Shown here one piece after another: positions 41,357-50,299 of a DNA stretch of 64,000 bases (the stretch's first letter is position 1; each line of letters begins with the position of its first letter). The position numbers and the translations under genes were made by a program. The notes under the pieces are model-generated. The model made no database searches. It was not told the DNA's origin and saw only the letters and a list, made by a program, of their open reading frames with translations. The stretch covers positions 1 through 64,000 of the forward strand of contig CABMDC010000012.1 of the NCBI GenBank assembly GCA_902384795.1. The letters are read 5' to 3'. Source of the DNA: Candidatus Gugararchaeum adminiculabundum (GTDB lineage: Archaea; Micrarchaeota; Micrarchaeia; Burarchaeales; Gugararchaeaceae).

Positions 41357-41749
41357 CTACCTGGAATTCGCCTTGGAGATCTCGATCTTAGGCGGAATCA
41401 TCGGCGGGCTCAGGTTAACCGGCCGCACAACAAGAGTTCCGTTCGAGCCGCAGGTGAAATTGATCGTGTTGAGCACGAGTTCTGCGAAGTCGTCCGGAAG
41501 CTTTCTTTCCGCTTTCCAGCTTTTCTCGATCTCCTTTGCCCTTGTCGGGTCTTCCTTGGCGAACATGGCGCCGCCGATCTTCAGCTCGCCCACGTCCTCG
41601 GCATAGGTCACGGTATAAGTGTATTCGACTGAAATGTCGTTTCCCTTTACGGTCACGTTGTCCAGCCCGATGTTGATGCTCAAGCCAGAAATAGGGCCTT
41701 CGTTTTTCCTAGAAGCCTCAACCTTGTCAATTCTTCCGCCTGTAATCAT
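41357..41749 (-). CDS. small beta-rich protein, possibly SecB-like
   Basis: 130 residues from ATG 41749 (GGAGGTG seven bases upstream fixes the start). Long beta strands (ISGLSINIGLDNVTV, ISVEYTYTVTYAED, VGELKIGGAMFAKE) are followed by a helix (EKSWKAERKLPDDFAELVL) and the end NLSPPMIPPKIEIS. The order of strands, long helix and Pro-rich end recalls SecB-type export chaperones, for which archaeal relatives exist, but the similarity is only at pattern level. It is upstream of the TRAM gene on the same strand. Confidence 0.55.
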   Translation of the reverse strand: MITGGRIDKVEASRKNEGPISGLSINIGLDNVTVKGNDISVEYTYTVTYAEDVGELKIGGAMFAKEDPTRAKEIEKSWKAERKLPDDFAELVLNTINFTCGSNGTLVVRPVNLSPPMIPPKIEISKANSR

Positions 41750-42188
41750 ACTCGCACCTCCGACTAATCGCAAGAAGTTATGCTTGCTGACTATCTATAA
41801 ACGAGCACGATTTAAATAGGTTGCGCATGTGGGACGGGGATAATTACGGATATAAACAGAAATGGCGCCGGCAGCAGCAAAGGCGCTGCTTCCAACACTT
41901 CTGGTGGCGCCGCCAAAAACAGCGCTGCCGCCACTAACAGCGCCACGCCGCAGTGAAAGCGGCTTCGGGAGCCGCTTTCAGTCCACCAGCGCTGGTGGAC
42001 CTGCGCGCCTCGAGGCGCACAGCTGCTCGTTGGCGGTGGCGCTGGGCGCAGCGCTGCCGAACGCGGCGCCACCTCTGCTGTGGAAGGTGACAGCGCCAGT
42101 AGTTTCGGCGCATTTCAAACGAGTGAATAAATTTATATAGGAGAACGAATGATAAACTGGAACATTAACCGGAAAATCCGGCAGTATA
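41750..42188. other. 438-bp gene-free region with palindromes
   Basis: Contains the ribosome-binding site of the minus-strand gene at its left end, the hairpin cluster at 41863-42110, and TTTATATAG (42132-42140), a TATA box for 42189. Ala/Pro-rich frames on both strands across the cluster are by-products of the repeats and not coding. Confidence 0.6.
41863..42110. repeat. cluster of GC palindromes and hairpins
   Basis: Stem-loops in series: GAAAGCGGC/GCCGCTTTC with a 7-base loop (41955-41979), a perfect 20-bp palindrome GTCCACCAGCGCTGGTGGAC (41981-42000), a perfect 14-bp palindrome GCGCCTCGAGGCGC (42005-42018), and GCGCTG/CAGCGC (42039-42054). GGCGCTG/CAGCGCC units recur on both sides. It is much GC-richer than the flanking bases. 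Confidence 0.75.
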
Positions 42189-42656
42189 ATGGGTGATTAT
42201 TTGGCAGTGAAGAAACAACAAGCAGCACCGGTCCAACAGGATTCCGGCACCAGTGCGGTGACTGAATTTTGGGCGAATGCTACTCAATTCGAGAAGATGG
42301 CAATAGGCGGAATAGTGGTCTGCCTGATTGGGCTTTTCCTCCCGTGGGTGACCGTGAACGCAGGAGCCTGGGGGACTGTTAATGCAAGCGGGATGAATGA
42401 CAGCGGTGCAGTGCTCGGTGTGATTATAGGCGCTGCCGGAATCGTCCTCTTGGCAACAAAGAACAAGGATGGCGCATGGGCGGTTGCAGCAGGAGGAGTG
42501 CTGGGCCTGCTCATGGGAATCAAGAACTACCTGGATATCAACAATATTTCCGGGTTCGGGGTTTCTGCAGGATTTGGGCTGTACATCTACATCGTTGGCG
42601 CGGCCGTTCTCTGCTATGGAGCGTACATGATTCTCAAGGACAAGAAGCTGATTTAA
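42189..42656 (+). CDS. four-helix membrane protein
   Basis: 155 residues. A hydrophilic Gln-rich start (KKQQAAPVQQDSG) is followed by four membrane helices (about 33-52, 70-90, 96-113, 128-148) with short Gly/Asn loops. No charged or catalytic residues inside the membrane. No family recognised. TATA box TTTATATAG about 50 bp upstream; a long T-rich tract follows the stop. Confidence 0.65.
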   Translation: MGDYLAVKKQQAAPVQQDSGTSAVTEFWANATQFEKMAIGGIVVCLIGLFLPWVTVNAGAWGTVNASGMNDSGAVLGVIIGAAGIVLLATKNKDGAWAVAAGGVLGLLMGIKNYLDINNISGFGVSAGFGLYIYIVGAAVLCYGAYMILKDKKLI

Positions 42657-42660
42657 GCTA

Positions 42661-42722
42661 AATCGGCTTTTTCTTTTTTTTATTTTCTTTTTCTTCTTTT
42701 AATTTATTTTTCTTTTGTCTTA
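42661..42722 (+). terminator. T-rich terminator
   Basis: After the stop at 42656 the plus strand has several T runs (TTTTTCTTTTTTTTATTTTC and onward), the typical archaeal termination signal. Confidence 0.6.
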
Positions 42723-42737
42723 TTGAAAAATAGTTTT

Positions 42738-43403
42738 TCAAATCTCTATCTCATCCCCTACTCCCAGGACAGCGAGCTGCGCGCTCCCCAAATCATTCAG
42801 CTCCTCCACATCCGCGTTTATCTTGGGGTAGGTGTTGTAGTGGATCGGGATGACCAGTTTCGGCTTGATGGCTTTCACCGCCTTGCACGCGGAAATCGTG
42901 TCCATTGTTTCCGAGCCGCCGATCGGTAAAATTGCAATATCGCACCTGATGTCGCCCATGCCGTAGAATTCGTAGGTCGCGCCTGCGAAATAAATCGAGC
43001 GCCTTCCGTGGCGCACCACATAGCCGACCGGGGAAGCGCTTTGCGGAGAGCTGGAGGAAACGACTTCCACATCGACCCCTTTCGCCTGGAACTTGTCTCC
43101 CGGGTGCGCGTCAACGCGGAATTTTTCATTGAGCTTTAATTTTGCGAGAGCTGGAGGCGGGGCTACAACCGTGGCATAGCACCTTTCCGAGATTGTGCGC
43201 ACATGCTCCGCATCGCAGTGGTCCTCGCGCTCGTTGGAAATGAAAATAAGGTCGGCCTTGCGGATTTCATCCGGGAAGATGGCGCAGGGTATCATGCGCT
43301 TGTTATTGCGTATGGCATTGCCGAAGAACGGGTCAAAATAGATGTGATAATCAGCCAGCGAGAGCTCCATGCTGGAATGGCCGAGATAGCGGAGATAGTC
43401 CAT
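42738..43403 (-). CDS. metallo-beta-lactamase-fold hydrolase (UlaG/UPF0173-like)
   Basis: 221 residues. LRYLGHSSMELSLADYHIYFDPF is the N-terminal pattern of the UlaG/YtnP-type lactamase-fold group. HCDAEHV supplies the HxxxxH-type metal ligands; GSETMDTISACKAVKAIKPK and PIHYNT give the distal ligands. The canonical HxHxDH is reduced (SNEREDHCDAEH), as usual for this group. Substrate unknown; many members are generic metal-dependent hydrolases. Confidence 0.82.
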   Translation of the reverse strand: MDYLRYLGHSSMELSLADYHIYFDPFFGNAIRNNKRMIPCAIFPDEIRKADLIFISNEREDHCDAEHVRTISERCYATVVAPPPALAKLKLNEKFRVDAHPGDKFQAKGVDVEVVSSSSPQSASPVGYVVRHGRRSIYFAGATYEFYGMGDIRCDIAILPIGGSETMDTISACKAVKAIKPKLVIPIHYNTYPKINADVEELNDLGSAQLAVLGVGDEIEI

Positions 43404-43480
43404 AAAACCACTCTAAACGCAATAATTGGCAGGGGAATTATAAATATATATAGCAGTAAAACGGGTTTAATAGTGATTTT

Positions 43481-44311
43481 ATGAATTTGAAGCTGATTTC
43501 GGTCGTTGCAGTGCTGCTATTTGCCGCTGCGCTCGTGAGTGCGAGCTTTGAGATAACAAAGCTGAACATGACCATTGAGCCGAACAAGGACGGGAGCGCG
43601 CATGTGAAGGAGATTTACGAGCTCACCATAAGCAGCAGCGAATCGATCAACTACTATGAGAACGCCCTGCGCATGACCCCGCACAACGATGTGGGCGCCT
43701 GGAGAAAGGCGCTCGGGCTGGAGAATTTCGCGCACCACATGGATACCGGGGTGGCGCAGATTTCCGGCACAACCATACAGCCGATCCTTGCTCCGAACAC
43801 CTGCGGAAAAACCGACGTGGTTTGCAGAACAACCATTGCCATGGAGTATGATGCCAAGGCTTACCAGAACGGGACCGCGAGCAAGGGAATTTTTGAGGTG
43901 CAGAAAATCGGGCCAAGGACCAGGGGATACACGTTCAACCCGGCGGTGCTCGGATTCCCGAAAAACGAAAGGGAGGACATCACAATTCCTGATGGAACGA
44001 GCATTACGATCACAGTGCCGGAGAATGCCATCATCAAAAGGCTCAAGCCAAAGCCGCCGGAAATGGGAAACCCCGATCTGCCCCTGACAAAGGTCCAGCA
44101 GGTCGTGTGGAACGGGCCGTATCTGCTGAGCCAGATGGAATTCTACTATGAGACCGAGGATTCCATGGACACGGAAGTGGCGGAATTCTTCACCGAGGTA
44201 AAAACCGACCTTACAAATTTCGCCTATTCCCAGGAGGGCGCGGCCGCTTTCCTGATTTTGCTTATTATAGGAGTGTCGGTTTACGCGCTCAAGACAAGGA
44301 AGACGGAGTAA
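43481..44311 (+). CDS. secreted protein with C-terminal membrane anchor
   Basis: 276 residues. Signal peptide about 1-20 (LISVVAVLLFAAALVSA). The outside part is beta-rich with one Cys pair (CGKTDVVC, about 108-115) and N-x-S/T sites, and a Pro-rich stretch (LKPKPPEMGNPDLP). One membrane helix near the end (about 252-269) precedes the basic tail KTRKTE. Type I membrane topology. TATA-like AATATATATAG lies ~35 bp upstream. No family recognised; probably a surface or envelope protein. Confidence 0.65.
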   Translation: MNLKLISVVAVLLFAAALVSASFEITKLNMTIEPNKDGSAHVKEIYELTISSSESINYYENALRMTPHNDVGAWRKALGLENFAHHMDTGVAQISGTTIQPILAPNTCGKTDVVCRTTIAMEYDAKAYQNGTASKGIFEVQKIGPRTRGYTFNPAVLGFPKNEREDITIPDGTSITITVPENAIIKRLKPKPPEMGNPDLPLTKVQQVVWNGPYLLSQMEFYYETEDSMDTEVAEFFTEVKTDLTNFAYSQEGAAAFLILLIIGVSVYALKTRKTE

Positions 44312-44340
44312 TATATCTCGCAATGGATGCATGTGATTAG

Positions 44341-45780
44341 ATGGGCAACCAGAATCTTCACCAGTATGAGACAGGCGTTTTGCGCGCATTGCAGAAATCT
44401 GGCACAGGAAGAAATGTTTCGCTGGACGAGCTGGGCAGGGAAAGCGGGCTAGGAGCCGATTCGTGCATGCGCGCCTGCTTCTGGCTCCAGGAGAAAAAAT
44501 TCATAACCATGAAAGAGGAAGTTGACAAGGCAATCGCATTGACAAAGGAGGGGCATGAGTATTTGCAGAACGGATTTCCCGAGGAGACCGTGCTCAAAAA
44601 GGGGATGCAGGCCGGCGGGATTGCGGTTTCGAAACTGGCGCAGCTGGAAAAAGGAATCGGAATCCCCTGGGCCAAAAAGAACGAGTGGATTGAACTGGCG
44701 GACGGGAAAATTACTGCCACTGAAAAGGGAAGGGTTGAGGCAGGCGGCTATTCTTTGCGCGAGGCGCTTGCAAGAATTTCCAAGGGGGCGAAAGCCACGG
44801 AAGAGGAAGTGGAGCTCCTGCGAAAAAGGGGAAGCATTGCGGTGAATGAAAAAAAGAAATTCTTCGTAGCGCTTACCAAAGACGGGGAAAAAGCGGCTGG
44901 AGAAATAAAAGAAGGAGCAGGCATAGGGGCACACGCAACTGGCGCGAATTCAAGGGCCTATGATGTGGAGGCGCCGGGCCAGAAAATCTTCTGCGCAAAA
45001 AGGCACCCGCTGGCGCAGATGAGCAGGAAGATATCGGATATTTTTGTCTCCATGGGATTCGAGGAGATGAAAGGGGAGATAATTGAAAGTTCGTTCTGGG
45101 TTTTTGACGCGCTGTTCCAGCCCCAGGACCATCCGGCAAGGGAAATGGCCGACACTTTTTATTTGAAAATGAGGGAGCAGGATTTGCCCAGCAAGAAAAT
45201 TGTTGCCAAAATAAAGGAGGCGCACGAGGATGGCTGGGGCTATGAGTGGAAGGAGGAGAATGCGAAAAGGCCGGTCCTCAGAACCCATACGACCGCTGTG
45301 AGCGCAAGGCATGTGAGCGAAACGGGCGAGGGAAAAAGGAAAACCCCTGCGAAATATTTCGGAATCGGGAGGGTGTTCAGGAACGAGGCGACTGATTACA
45401 AGCACCTTGCGGAATTCCACCAGGTCGAGGGGATAGTGATTTGGGAGGATGCGACTTTCGGCGATTTGCTCGGGCTGCTCAAGGAATTCTACAGGAAGCT
45501 GGGATTTGAGAAAATAAGGTTCAGGCCGAGCTTTTTCCCATATACGGAGCCTTCGCTGGAAATTGAAGTTTACTTTGAAGAAAAGAAAGCATGGATGGAG
45601 CTCGGGGGCGCGGGAATTTTCAGGCCTGAAGTCTGCCTGCCGCTCTGGGGAAAGTATCCGGTGCTGGCCTGGGGGCTGAGCCTGGAAAGGCCGCTCATGC
45701 TGCTCCAGGAGAACAAGGATATCCGGGTGCTTTACAGGAATGACTTGAGCTGGCTGAGGAATTGCAAGAATATACGGTGA
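44341..45780 (+). CDS. pheS: phenylalanyl-tRNA synthetase alpha chain
   Basis: 479 residues, archaeal/eukaryotic-length PheS. An N-terminal winged-helix/coiled region of ~200 residues (QYETGVLRALQKSG start) binds tRNA. The class II catalytic core follows: motif 2 FRNEATDYKHLAEFHQVEG, the Phe-binding FRPSFFPYTEPSLEIEVYFE, and motif 3 GLSLERPLMLL with Arg. It activates Phe together with PheT. The pheT ATG is 61 bp after the stop, so the two are one operon. Confidence 0.95.
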   Translation: MGNQNLHQYETGVLRALQKSGTGRNVSLDELGRESGLGADSCMRACFWLQEKKFITMKEEVDKAIALTKEGHEYLQNGFPEETVLKKGMQAGGIAVSKLAQLEKGIGIPWAKKNEWIELADGKITATEKGRVEAGGYSLREALARISKGAKATEEEVELLRKRGSIAVNEKKKFFVALTKDGEKAAGEIKEGAGIGAHATGANSRAYDVEAPGQKIFCAKRHPLAQMSRKISDIFVSMGFEEMKGEIIESSFWVFDALFQPQDHPAREMADTFYLKMREQDLPSKKIVAKIKEAHEDGWGYEWKEENAKRPVLRTHTTAVSARHVSETGEGKRKTPAKYFGIGRVFRNEATDYKHLAEFHQVEGIVIWEDATFGDLLGLLKEFYRKLGFEKIRFRPSFFPYTEPSLEIEVYFEEKKAWMELGGAGIFRPEVCLPLWGKYPVLAWGLSLERPLMLLQENKDIRVLYRNDLSWLRNCKNIR

Positions 45781-45840
45781 AGAAAGAGGAATGGAATGAA
45801 CAGAATGAAAATGCAGGAAGAAATGATGGTGAAATGATCC

Positions 45841-47490
45841 ATGGCAACTGTGACCTACTCAAACAATGAATTGTGCAAGCTTGCTGGCAAAAAGATTTCC
45901 CTAAAGGATATGGAAGAGAACATCACCATGATTGGAATGCCGGTGGACGAGGTCACAAAAGAAGGCGAATTGGTGATTGATGTCACGCCGAACAGGCTGG
46001 ACCTGCTTTCCATTGAGGGGATGGCGCGCGCTGTTTCCAGTTTTGCAGGAGTGAAAAAAGGGCTTAGGAATTATGAGGCAAAGGCGCCGGGGAAGGAAAA
46101 TAAAATAGACGTGGACAAGAGCGTGGATGAGGTAAGGCCGTTTATTGTGAGTGCGATTGTCAGCGGGATTAAGGTTGATGACGAGATTCTCAAGGCGCTG
46201 CTGGATTTCCAGGAAAAGCTGCATGGAACTTTTGGAAGAAAAAGGAAGAAGATTGCCATCGGGGTGCATGACCTTTCAAAAGTGAAATTGCCCTTGAAAT
46301 ATGCGGCAGTGAAACCTGAGAGCGTTTCCTTTGTTCCGCTGGATAAGACGCAGAAAATGAATCTGCGCGAAATCCTTGAGAAGCACGAGAAGGGAAAGGA
46401 GTATGCCGGAATTCTGGAAAAGGCGAAAAATTACCCATTGATTACCGATGCCAATGGCGAAGTGGTTTCTTTCCCGCCAATCATCAATGCTGATAAAACC
46501 AAGGTGGCAGTTGGAACAAAGGAATTGCTGATTGAAATGACCGGCACCAATGAGCGCGCCTTGAATGAGGGCTTGAATGTCCTGTGCTGCGCGCTTGCTG
46601 ACAGGGGCGGGAAAATCACGCAAATGGACTGCGGGGGGAAGAAAACCCCGAACCTTGCGCCCGGGAAAAGGAACCTGAAAATCAGCGAAGTGAATGATTT
46701 GCTGGGAACGAAAATCGGGGATAAGCAGGCGTGCGAGCTGCTTGAGAAAATGGGCTATGGCGCAAAAGTGAAGGGCAAAACAGGGGAATTGGAAGTGCTG
46801 GTGCCTGCCTACAGAAATGATGTTTTGCACGAAGTGGACCTGATTGAGGATGTGGCGATTGCCTTTGACTATAACAATATAGAGAAGACCCTGCCGAGCT
46901 TCACAGCGGTTGGCGGAAAGGCAACCGGGGATTTCCTGCAGGAAATGATGGTCGGGCTGGGGTTCAGCGAGGTATACACGAATATCCTGACAAACAGGAA
47001 GCAGAATTTTGAGTCGGTGAAGCTGAAAAACGGGGAGTGCGTTGAAATCCTAAACCCGCTGACCGAGGAGTTCACGATTGTGCGCACCTGGCTTTTGCCG
47101 TCTTTGCTTGCGGTTCTGAGGAATAACAAGAGCCAGCCGTTCCCGCAGAAATTGTTCGAATACGGGGATGCGGAAGAGGGGGGCACTGGAAAAATGAAAA
47201 AAAAGCTGGCCTGCGTTTCAAGGCATGCGAAAGCCGATTACAGCGAAATAAAATCAGTGCTGGAAACCCTGCTCACTGAACAGGGGATTAAATTCGAGAT
47301 AAAAACTTTTGAGCACCCGGCGTTTTTCAAGGGAAGATGCGCCCAGGTGAAAGTTGACGGGAAGCACATCGGGGTGCTGGGCGAGATTGACCCGCAGGTG
47401 ATGGAGAATTTCGGGCTGGACAATGTGGAGCTGTTCGCGCAGAATTCCCCGCTCAGGAAACCAGTTGCGGCGTTTGAGATTGAGATCTAA
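45841..47490 (+). CDS. pheT: phenylalanyl-tRNA synthetase beta chain
   Basis: 549 residues, the short archaeal form of PheT. B3/B4 editing domain about 90-230, B5 domain with ISEVNDLLGTKIGDKQA near 285, and a catalytic-like domain with the motif VDLIEDVAIAFDYNNI. The C-terminal part (EYGDAEEGGTGK, the LACVSRHAKADYSE region, then GQVKVDGKHIGVLGEIDP-type end) is complete. It works as the (alpha-beta)2 partner of PheS, editing Tyr-tRNA and binding tRNA-Phe. Confidence 0.95.
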   Translation: MATVTYSNNELCKLAGKKISLKDMEENITMIGMPVDEVTKEGELVIDVTPNRLDLLSIEGMARAVSSFAGVKKGLRNYEAKAPGKENKIDVDKSVDEVRPFIVSAIVSGIKVDDEILKALLDFQEKLHGTFGRKRKKIAIGVHDLSKVKLPLKYAAVKPESVSFVPLDKTQKMNLREILEKHEKGKEYAGILEKAKNYPLITDANGEVVSFPPIINADKTKVAVGTKELLIEMTGTNERALNEGLNVLCCALADRGGKITQMDCGGKKTPNLAPGKRNLKISEVNDLLGTKIGDKQACELLEKMGYGAKVKGKTGELEVLVPAYRNDVLHEVDLIEDVAIAFDYNNIEKTLPSFTAVGGKATGDFLQEMMVGLGFSEVYTNILTNRKQNFESVKLKNGECVEILNPLTEEFTIVRTWLLPSLLAVLRNNKSQPFPQKLFEYGDAEEGGTGKMKKKLACVSRHAKADYSEIKSVLETLLTEQGIKFEIKTFEHPAFFKGRCAQVKVDGKHIGVLGEIDPQVMENFGLDNVELFAQNSPLRKPVAAFEIEI

Positions 47491-47492
47491 AA

Positions 47493-48656
47493 TTAGTTAG
47501 CGCGCCCGCGGGAGTCTATTTCTAATGGATAGGTGACATCTCCACGGACATAGCCGCGCGTGGTCGTTTCAAGCCCCTTGGCATCGGTCAGGTCTGCCCC
47601 GATTAAAATGGTTTTCTTTACTATGGCCGAGGTTACATTGGCCCTGATTAAAATGGCGTCCGTTGCATTGGCTCCGACTAGAAGGGCTCCGGCCAGAATG
47701 GCATCGGTGAAATCTGCCCCGATTAAAATGGCGCTGCACAAATTGGCAGCGGATAAATTGGCTCTGATTAGGATGGCCCCGATTAATTTGACATTGAACA
47801 GATTGGCATCGGTCAGATCCGCTTCGGTCAAATCGGCATTGCTCATGTTTGCGTTGACCAAATAGGTGTGGGTCATGTCGGCCTTGGTTAAAATGACATG
47901 GGATAGATCAACCGAACTTAGGTCGAGTTTGGAAAGGAACGCCCCGCTCAAATCGATTCTTCCATCTGCATCCTTGAACGCCTCTTTGCGGAAAAGCGCA
48001 TTGTCAAAAGTGCGGTCACGGCTGCGGTATTTGCCAGACCTGAGGGCTTCGATGGTCTCCTCTTTGGTCAATGTGACCGTGGTTTTTTTAGCCGATTTGG
48101 CCTTGGTTTTCTTAGTCTGTGAAATGATGGCTTCTTCTGCTTGCCCCATCTCCTTGTTCTGGGCGTCCGGGGGCAGGACTCCGATGAAATACGGAAACGT
48201 TTTTAATTCGTGGACCGGAGTGAGTGTCAGGATGTAAAGACCGGCATGCCCTGAACTCCGGAATTCATCCGCTATTCCTTGGTTTAGTGTTGCTAAAAGT
48301 GAAGTTGGAAATATTTGGAAAATGATGGAATTGCGGTCGCCAAATGATTTTTGGCGGTCTACTTCTTCGGTTGCGGCCGCAGCGGCGCGCTTGAGAGTGG
48401 CTTCAACCGAAGACAGGGTGATATCCGAGGCAACGAACAATTGGTAGAATTTGATTGGTTTGCCTGTTTCATTTTTGGTTTCCGTTATTAAAACGGCGAT
48501 GGTGGAGATGGACGACTCTTTTTTGAGCCCGAACTGCAGCGCATTGAGATTTCTGAAAAAACGGAGCAGAATGGGATCCGCATGGTCTATCCGGCTTAGT
48601 GATTGGCCGGTCACAATGGATTGTGTCTTTCCTGAACCCTGAGTGATAGAAAGCAT
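47493..48656 (-). CDS. pentapeptide-repeat protein
   Basis: 387 residues. From about 225 to 375 the chain consists of A(D/N)LxxA-type five-residue units (LSGAFLSKLDLSSVDLS, NANMSNADLTEADLTDANL, NLCSAILIGADFTDAIL), which form a right-handed square beta helix, about 30 coils. The N-terminal ~200 residues are a separate mixed domain with an Arg/Lys-rich linker (KKTKAKSAKKTTVTLTKEE). Such helices often mimic DNA (gyrase protection) or act as scaffolds; here the partner is unknown. Convergent with pheT, 2 bp away. Confidence 0.85.
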   Translation of the reverse strand: MLSITQGSGKTQSIVTGQSLSRIDHADPILLRFFRNLNALQFGLKKESSISTIAVLITETKNETGKPIKFYQLFVASDITLSSVEATLKRAAAAATEEVDRQKSFGDRNSIIFQIFPTSLLATLNQGIADEFRSSGHAGLYILTLTPVHELKTFPYFIGVLPPDAQNKEMGQAEEAIISQTKKTKAKSAKKTTVTLTKEETIEALRSGKYRSRDRTFDNALFRKEAFKDADGRIDLSGAFLSKLDLSSVDLSHVILTKADMTHTYLVNANMSNADLTEADLTDANLFNVKLIGAILIRANLSAANLCSAILIGADFTDAILAGALLVGANATDAILIRANVTSAIVKKTILIGADLTDAKGLETTTRGYVRGDVTYPLEIDSRGRAN

Positions 48657-48816
48657 CGGAACACCATTGGCAATATTTGGAAAAACATGTTTATATACTT
48701 TTTACTCCTTGCCTGTGGCGGGATTGCGAATGGCCCGCGCACGCCCGATTGGCTTGCGGCGGGCGGGAGCCGATTAACCTTTTATTCTTTGGCTTCTTGT
48801 TCTTGTTGGTTTTGCC

Positions 48817-49650
48817 ATGAACATTGTCGACGAGCTCCAGCAATTTTACTATGACTGCATTAGGATGAGTCCGAGGAAGGGAAACCCGCTGGAGAAAAAG
48901 ATGTGCGAGGTTCTTTTTGGGAAGCAGGATGCGGACGGAATTACGGTTGTTGCAGTGCAGAAAAAGGGCGGATTCGAGTATGAAATGGTGAAGATGGAGA
49001 GGGTGAACGGAAAATTGACAACTCCTGAAAAAGAGCTTGACGGGCTGCTTGCAAAAAGCGCTGGCAAGATTTACTATCTGGAGATTTCCAAGAAAAAAAA
49101 CATCAAGAACCTTCCGTTCCATTTGGATGAAAAGCTTGAGGGCGGGGAGTTCAACATCAAAACAGGAAGGATCAAAATCAGGGGTAAATACACAAAAGAT
49201 GATTTGGAAAAGCTCGCGCTGGACATGTTCCGAAGCCAGCTTGTGTCCAAGGCGGTGCTGCAGCATTTCTGCTCGTTTTCAAAGCATGTGAGGGAGATTG
49301 CGGACCACAGGGGAGTTTTCATAACTGTCCCGATAGTCGATGAGGTGGGCGCGTATCTGGGGTGCTTCTGGTCCAGCATGGAATTCGGGAAAGACGAAAA
49401 AAGGGAGATACGTGTTTATGATTTGGAAAAAGGCGGGCTTGTGCCCCTGAGCCATGGGATTAAGGACTTGGGGGAAAAGGCGAAAATTGTAGGAGATGAG
49501 GCGCGCGTCTTCTATATTAGTGAACAGCTTGCCTCGCAGGCAAAGGGGCTTTTGCCATTGACAGTGAGGCATGAATCCGTGAAAGCCACGATGGTCGTGA
49601 ACCTGAAGACAGGCGAGCGCTCGCGGCTCATGCCCTGCAAGTTCCACTAA
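48817..49650 (+). CDS. protein of unknown function
   Basis: 277 residues, ATG 48817, with TTTTATTC about 35 bp upstream. Soluble and mixed alpha/beta: a Lys-rich N-terminal region (RMSPRKGNPLEKKMCE), strands such as GITVVAVQKKGGFEYEMV, a central GRIKIRGKYTKDDLEKLALDMF, and a Cys-containing end. No signal peptide or membrane helix, no known motif. The 160 bp upstream hold GC-rich inverted stretches (48730-48770) of unclear role. Confidence 0.6.
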   Translation: MNIVDELQQFYYDCIRMSPRKGNPLEKKMCEVLFGKQDADGITVVAVQKKGGFEYEMVKMERVNGKLTTPEKELDGLLAKSAGKIYYLEISKKKNIKNLPFHLDEKLEGGEFNIKTGRIKIRGKYTKDDLEKLALDMFRSQLVSKAVLQHFCSFSKHVREIADHRGVFITVPIVDEVGAYLGCFWSSMEFGKDEKREIRVYDLEKGGLVPLSHGIKDLGEKAKIVGDEARVFYISEQLASQAKGLLPLTVRHESVKATMVVNLKTGERSRLMPCKFH

Positions 49651-49689
49651 AACACAAGTATATATTTCTGGCTCCTTCTAATCGATAGC

Positions 49690-50283
49690 ATGGCACAGGC
49701 TGAGATAGGGCAATTGAGGCAGCTGAGCAGGGCTGACTTTAGGACCAAGGGTCCGCTGGCCGATGCTTATTTGCAGAATTCGCAGATTTTCAAAATGACT
49801 ACTGGCGGGAGGGTTAAGCCTTTGCCCGGGCCGAGCTATAGGGTGAGTTTGCCCTATGAAGAGCCGGATCAGAAATTAAAGGGAAGAATGGAACCGGCTA
49901 GCTATAGGAACGCGGCCGTGTTGCGCGAGACCAGCGGTGAGATGATTGCCGCGACCACTGCTGCCACTGTTGTTACCGGGGGAGTTGCCGTTGCCTCGCT
50001 TCCCGCCTCATTCCTGCTTTTCCCAGCCATGGGAGCTGGCGCTCTTGTTTTGGGGTTTTTAGGGCTTTTCCTAGGGCTTGCCGCATTCCTTTTTTCGCTT
50101 GGAAGCAGGGAATTTCTTGTTTTCAATAACAGGCAGCTCGGGCACGTGAAACCAAGGAGGCTGAATCTTATAGTTAATAATGAACAGCAGGAGCTTGAAG
50201 GGAGGATAAAAGAAGCCGAGCAGGAAACTGCTGCGGGAAATGAGAAGGTGCGGAAAATAGTGGTGTTGAAACGCGCTGCTTGA
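49690..50283 (+). CDS. protein with a central membrane hairpin
   Basis: 197 residues; TATA-like AGTATATATTT about 25-30 bp before the ATG. A soluble N-terminal part (about 1-75) with Arg/Gln-rich stretches precedes two adjacent membrane helices (about 83-104 and 109-135) that form a tight hairpin. A soluble tail rich in charged residues ends with NEQQELEGRIKEAEQETAAG. Both ends would face the same side, probably the cytoplasm. No family recognised. Confidence 0.6.
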   Translation: MAQAEIGQLRQLSRADFRTKGPLADAYLQNSQIFKMTTGGRVKPLPGPSYRVSLPYEEPDQKLKGRMEPASYRNAAVLRETSGEMIAATTAATVVTGGVAVASLPASFLLFPAMGAGALVLGFLGLFLGLAAFLFSLGSREFLVFNNRQLGHVKPRRLNLIVNNEQQELEGRIKEAEQETAAGNEKVRKIVVLKRAA

Positions 50284-50299
50284 ATTTGGCGCCTGCTGC

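Noticed and set aside
41862-42140. Ala/Pro-rich frames on both strands
   Set aside because: Produced by the GGCGCTG repeats and palindromes; no start signal and low-complexity product.
47560-48237. Repetitive plus-strand frames opposite the pentapeptide gene
   Set aside because: The repeat units on the minus strand fit the pentapeptide rule; the opposite frames are a by-product.
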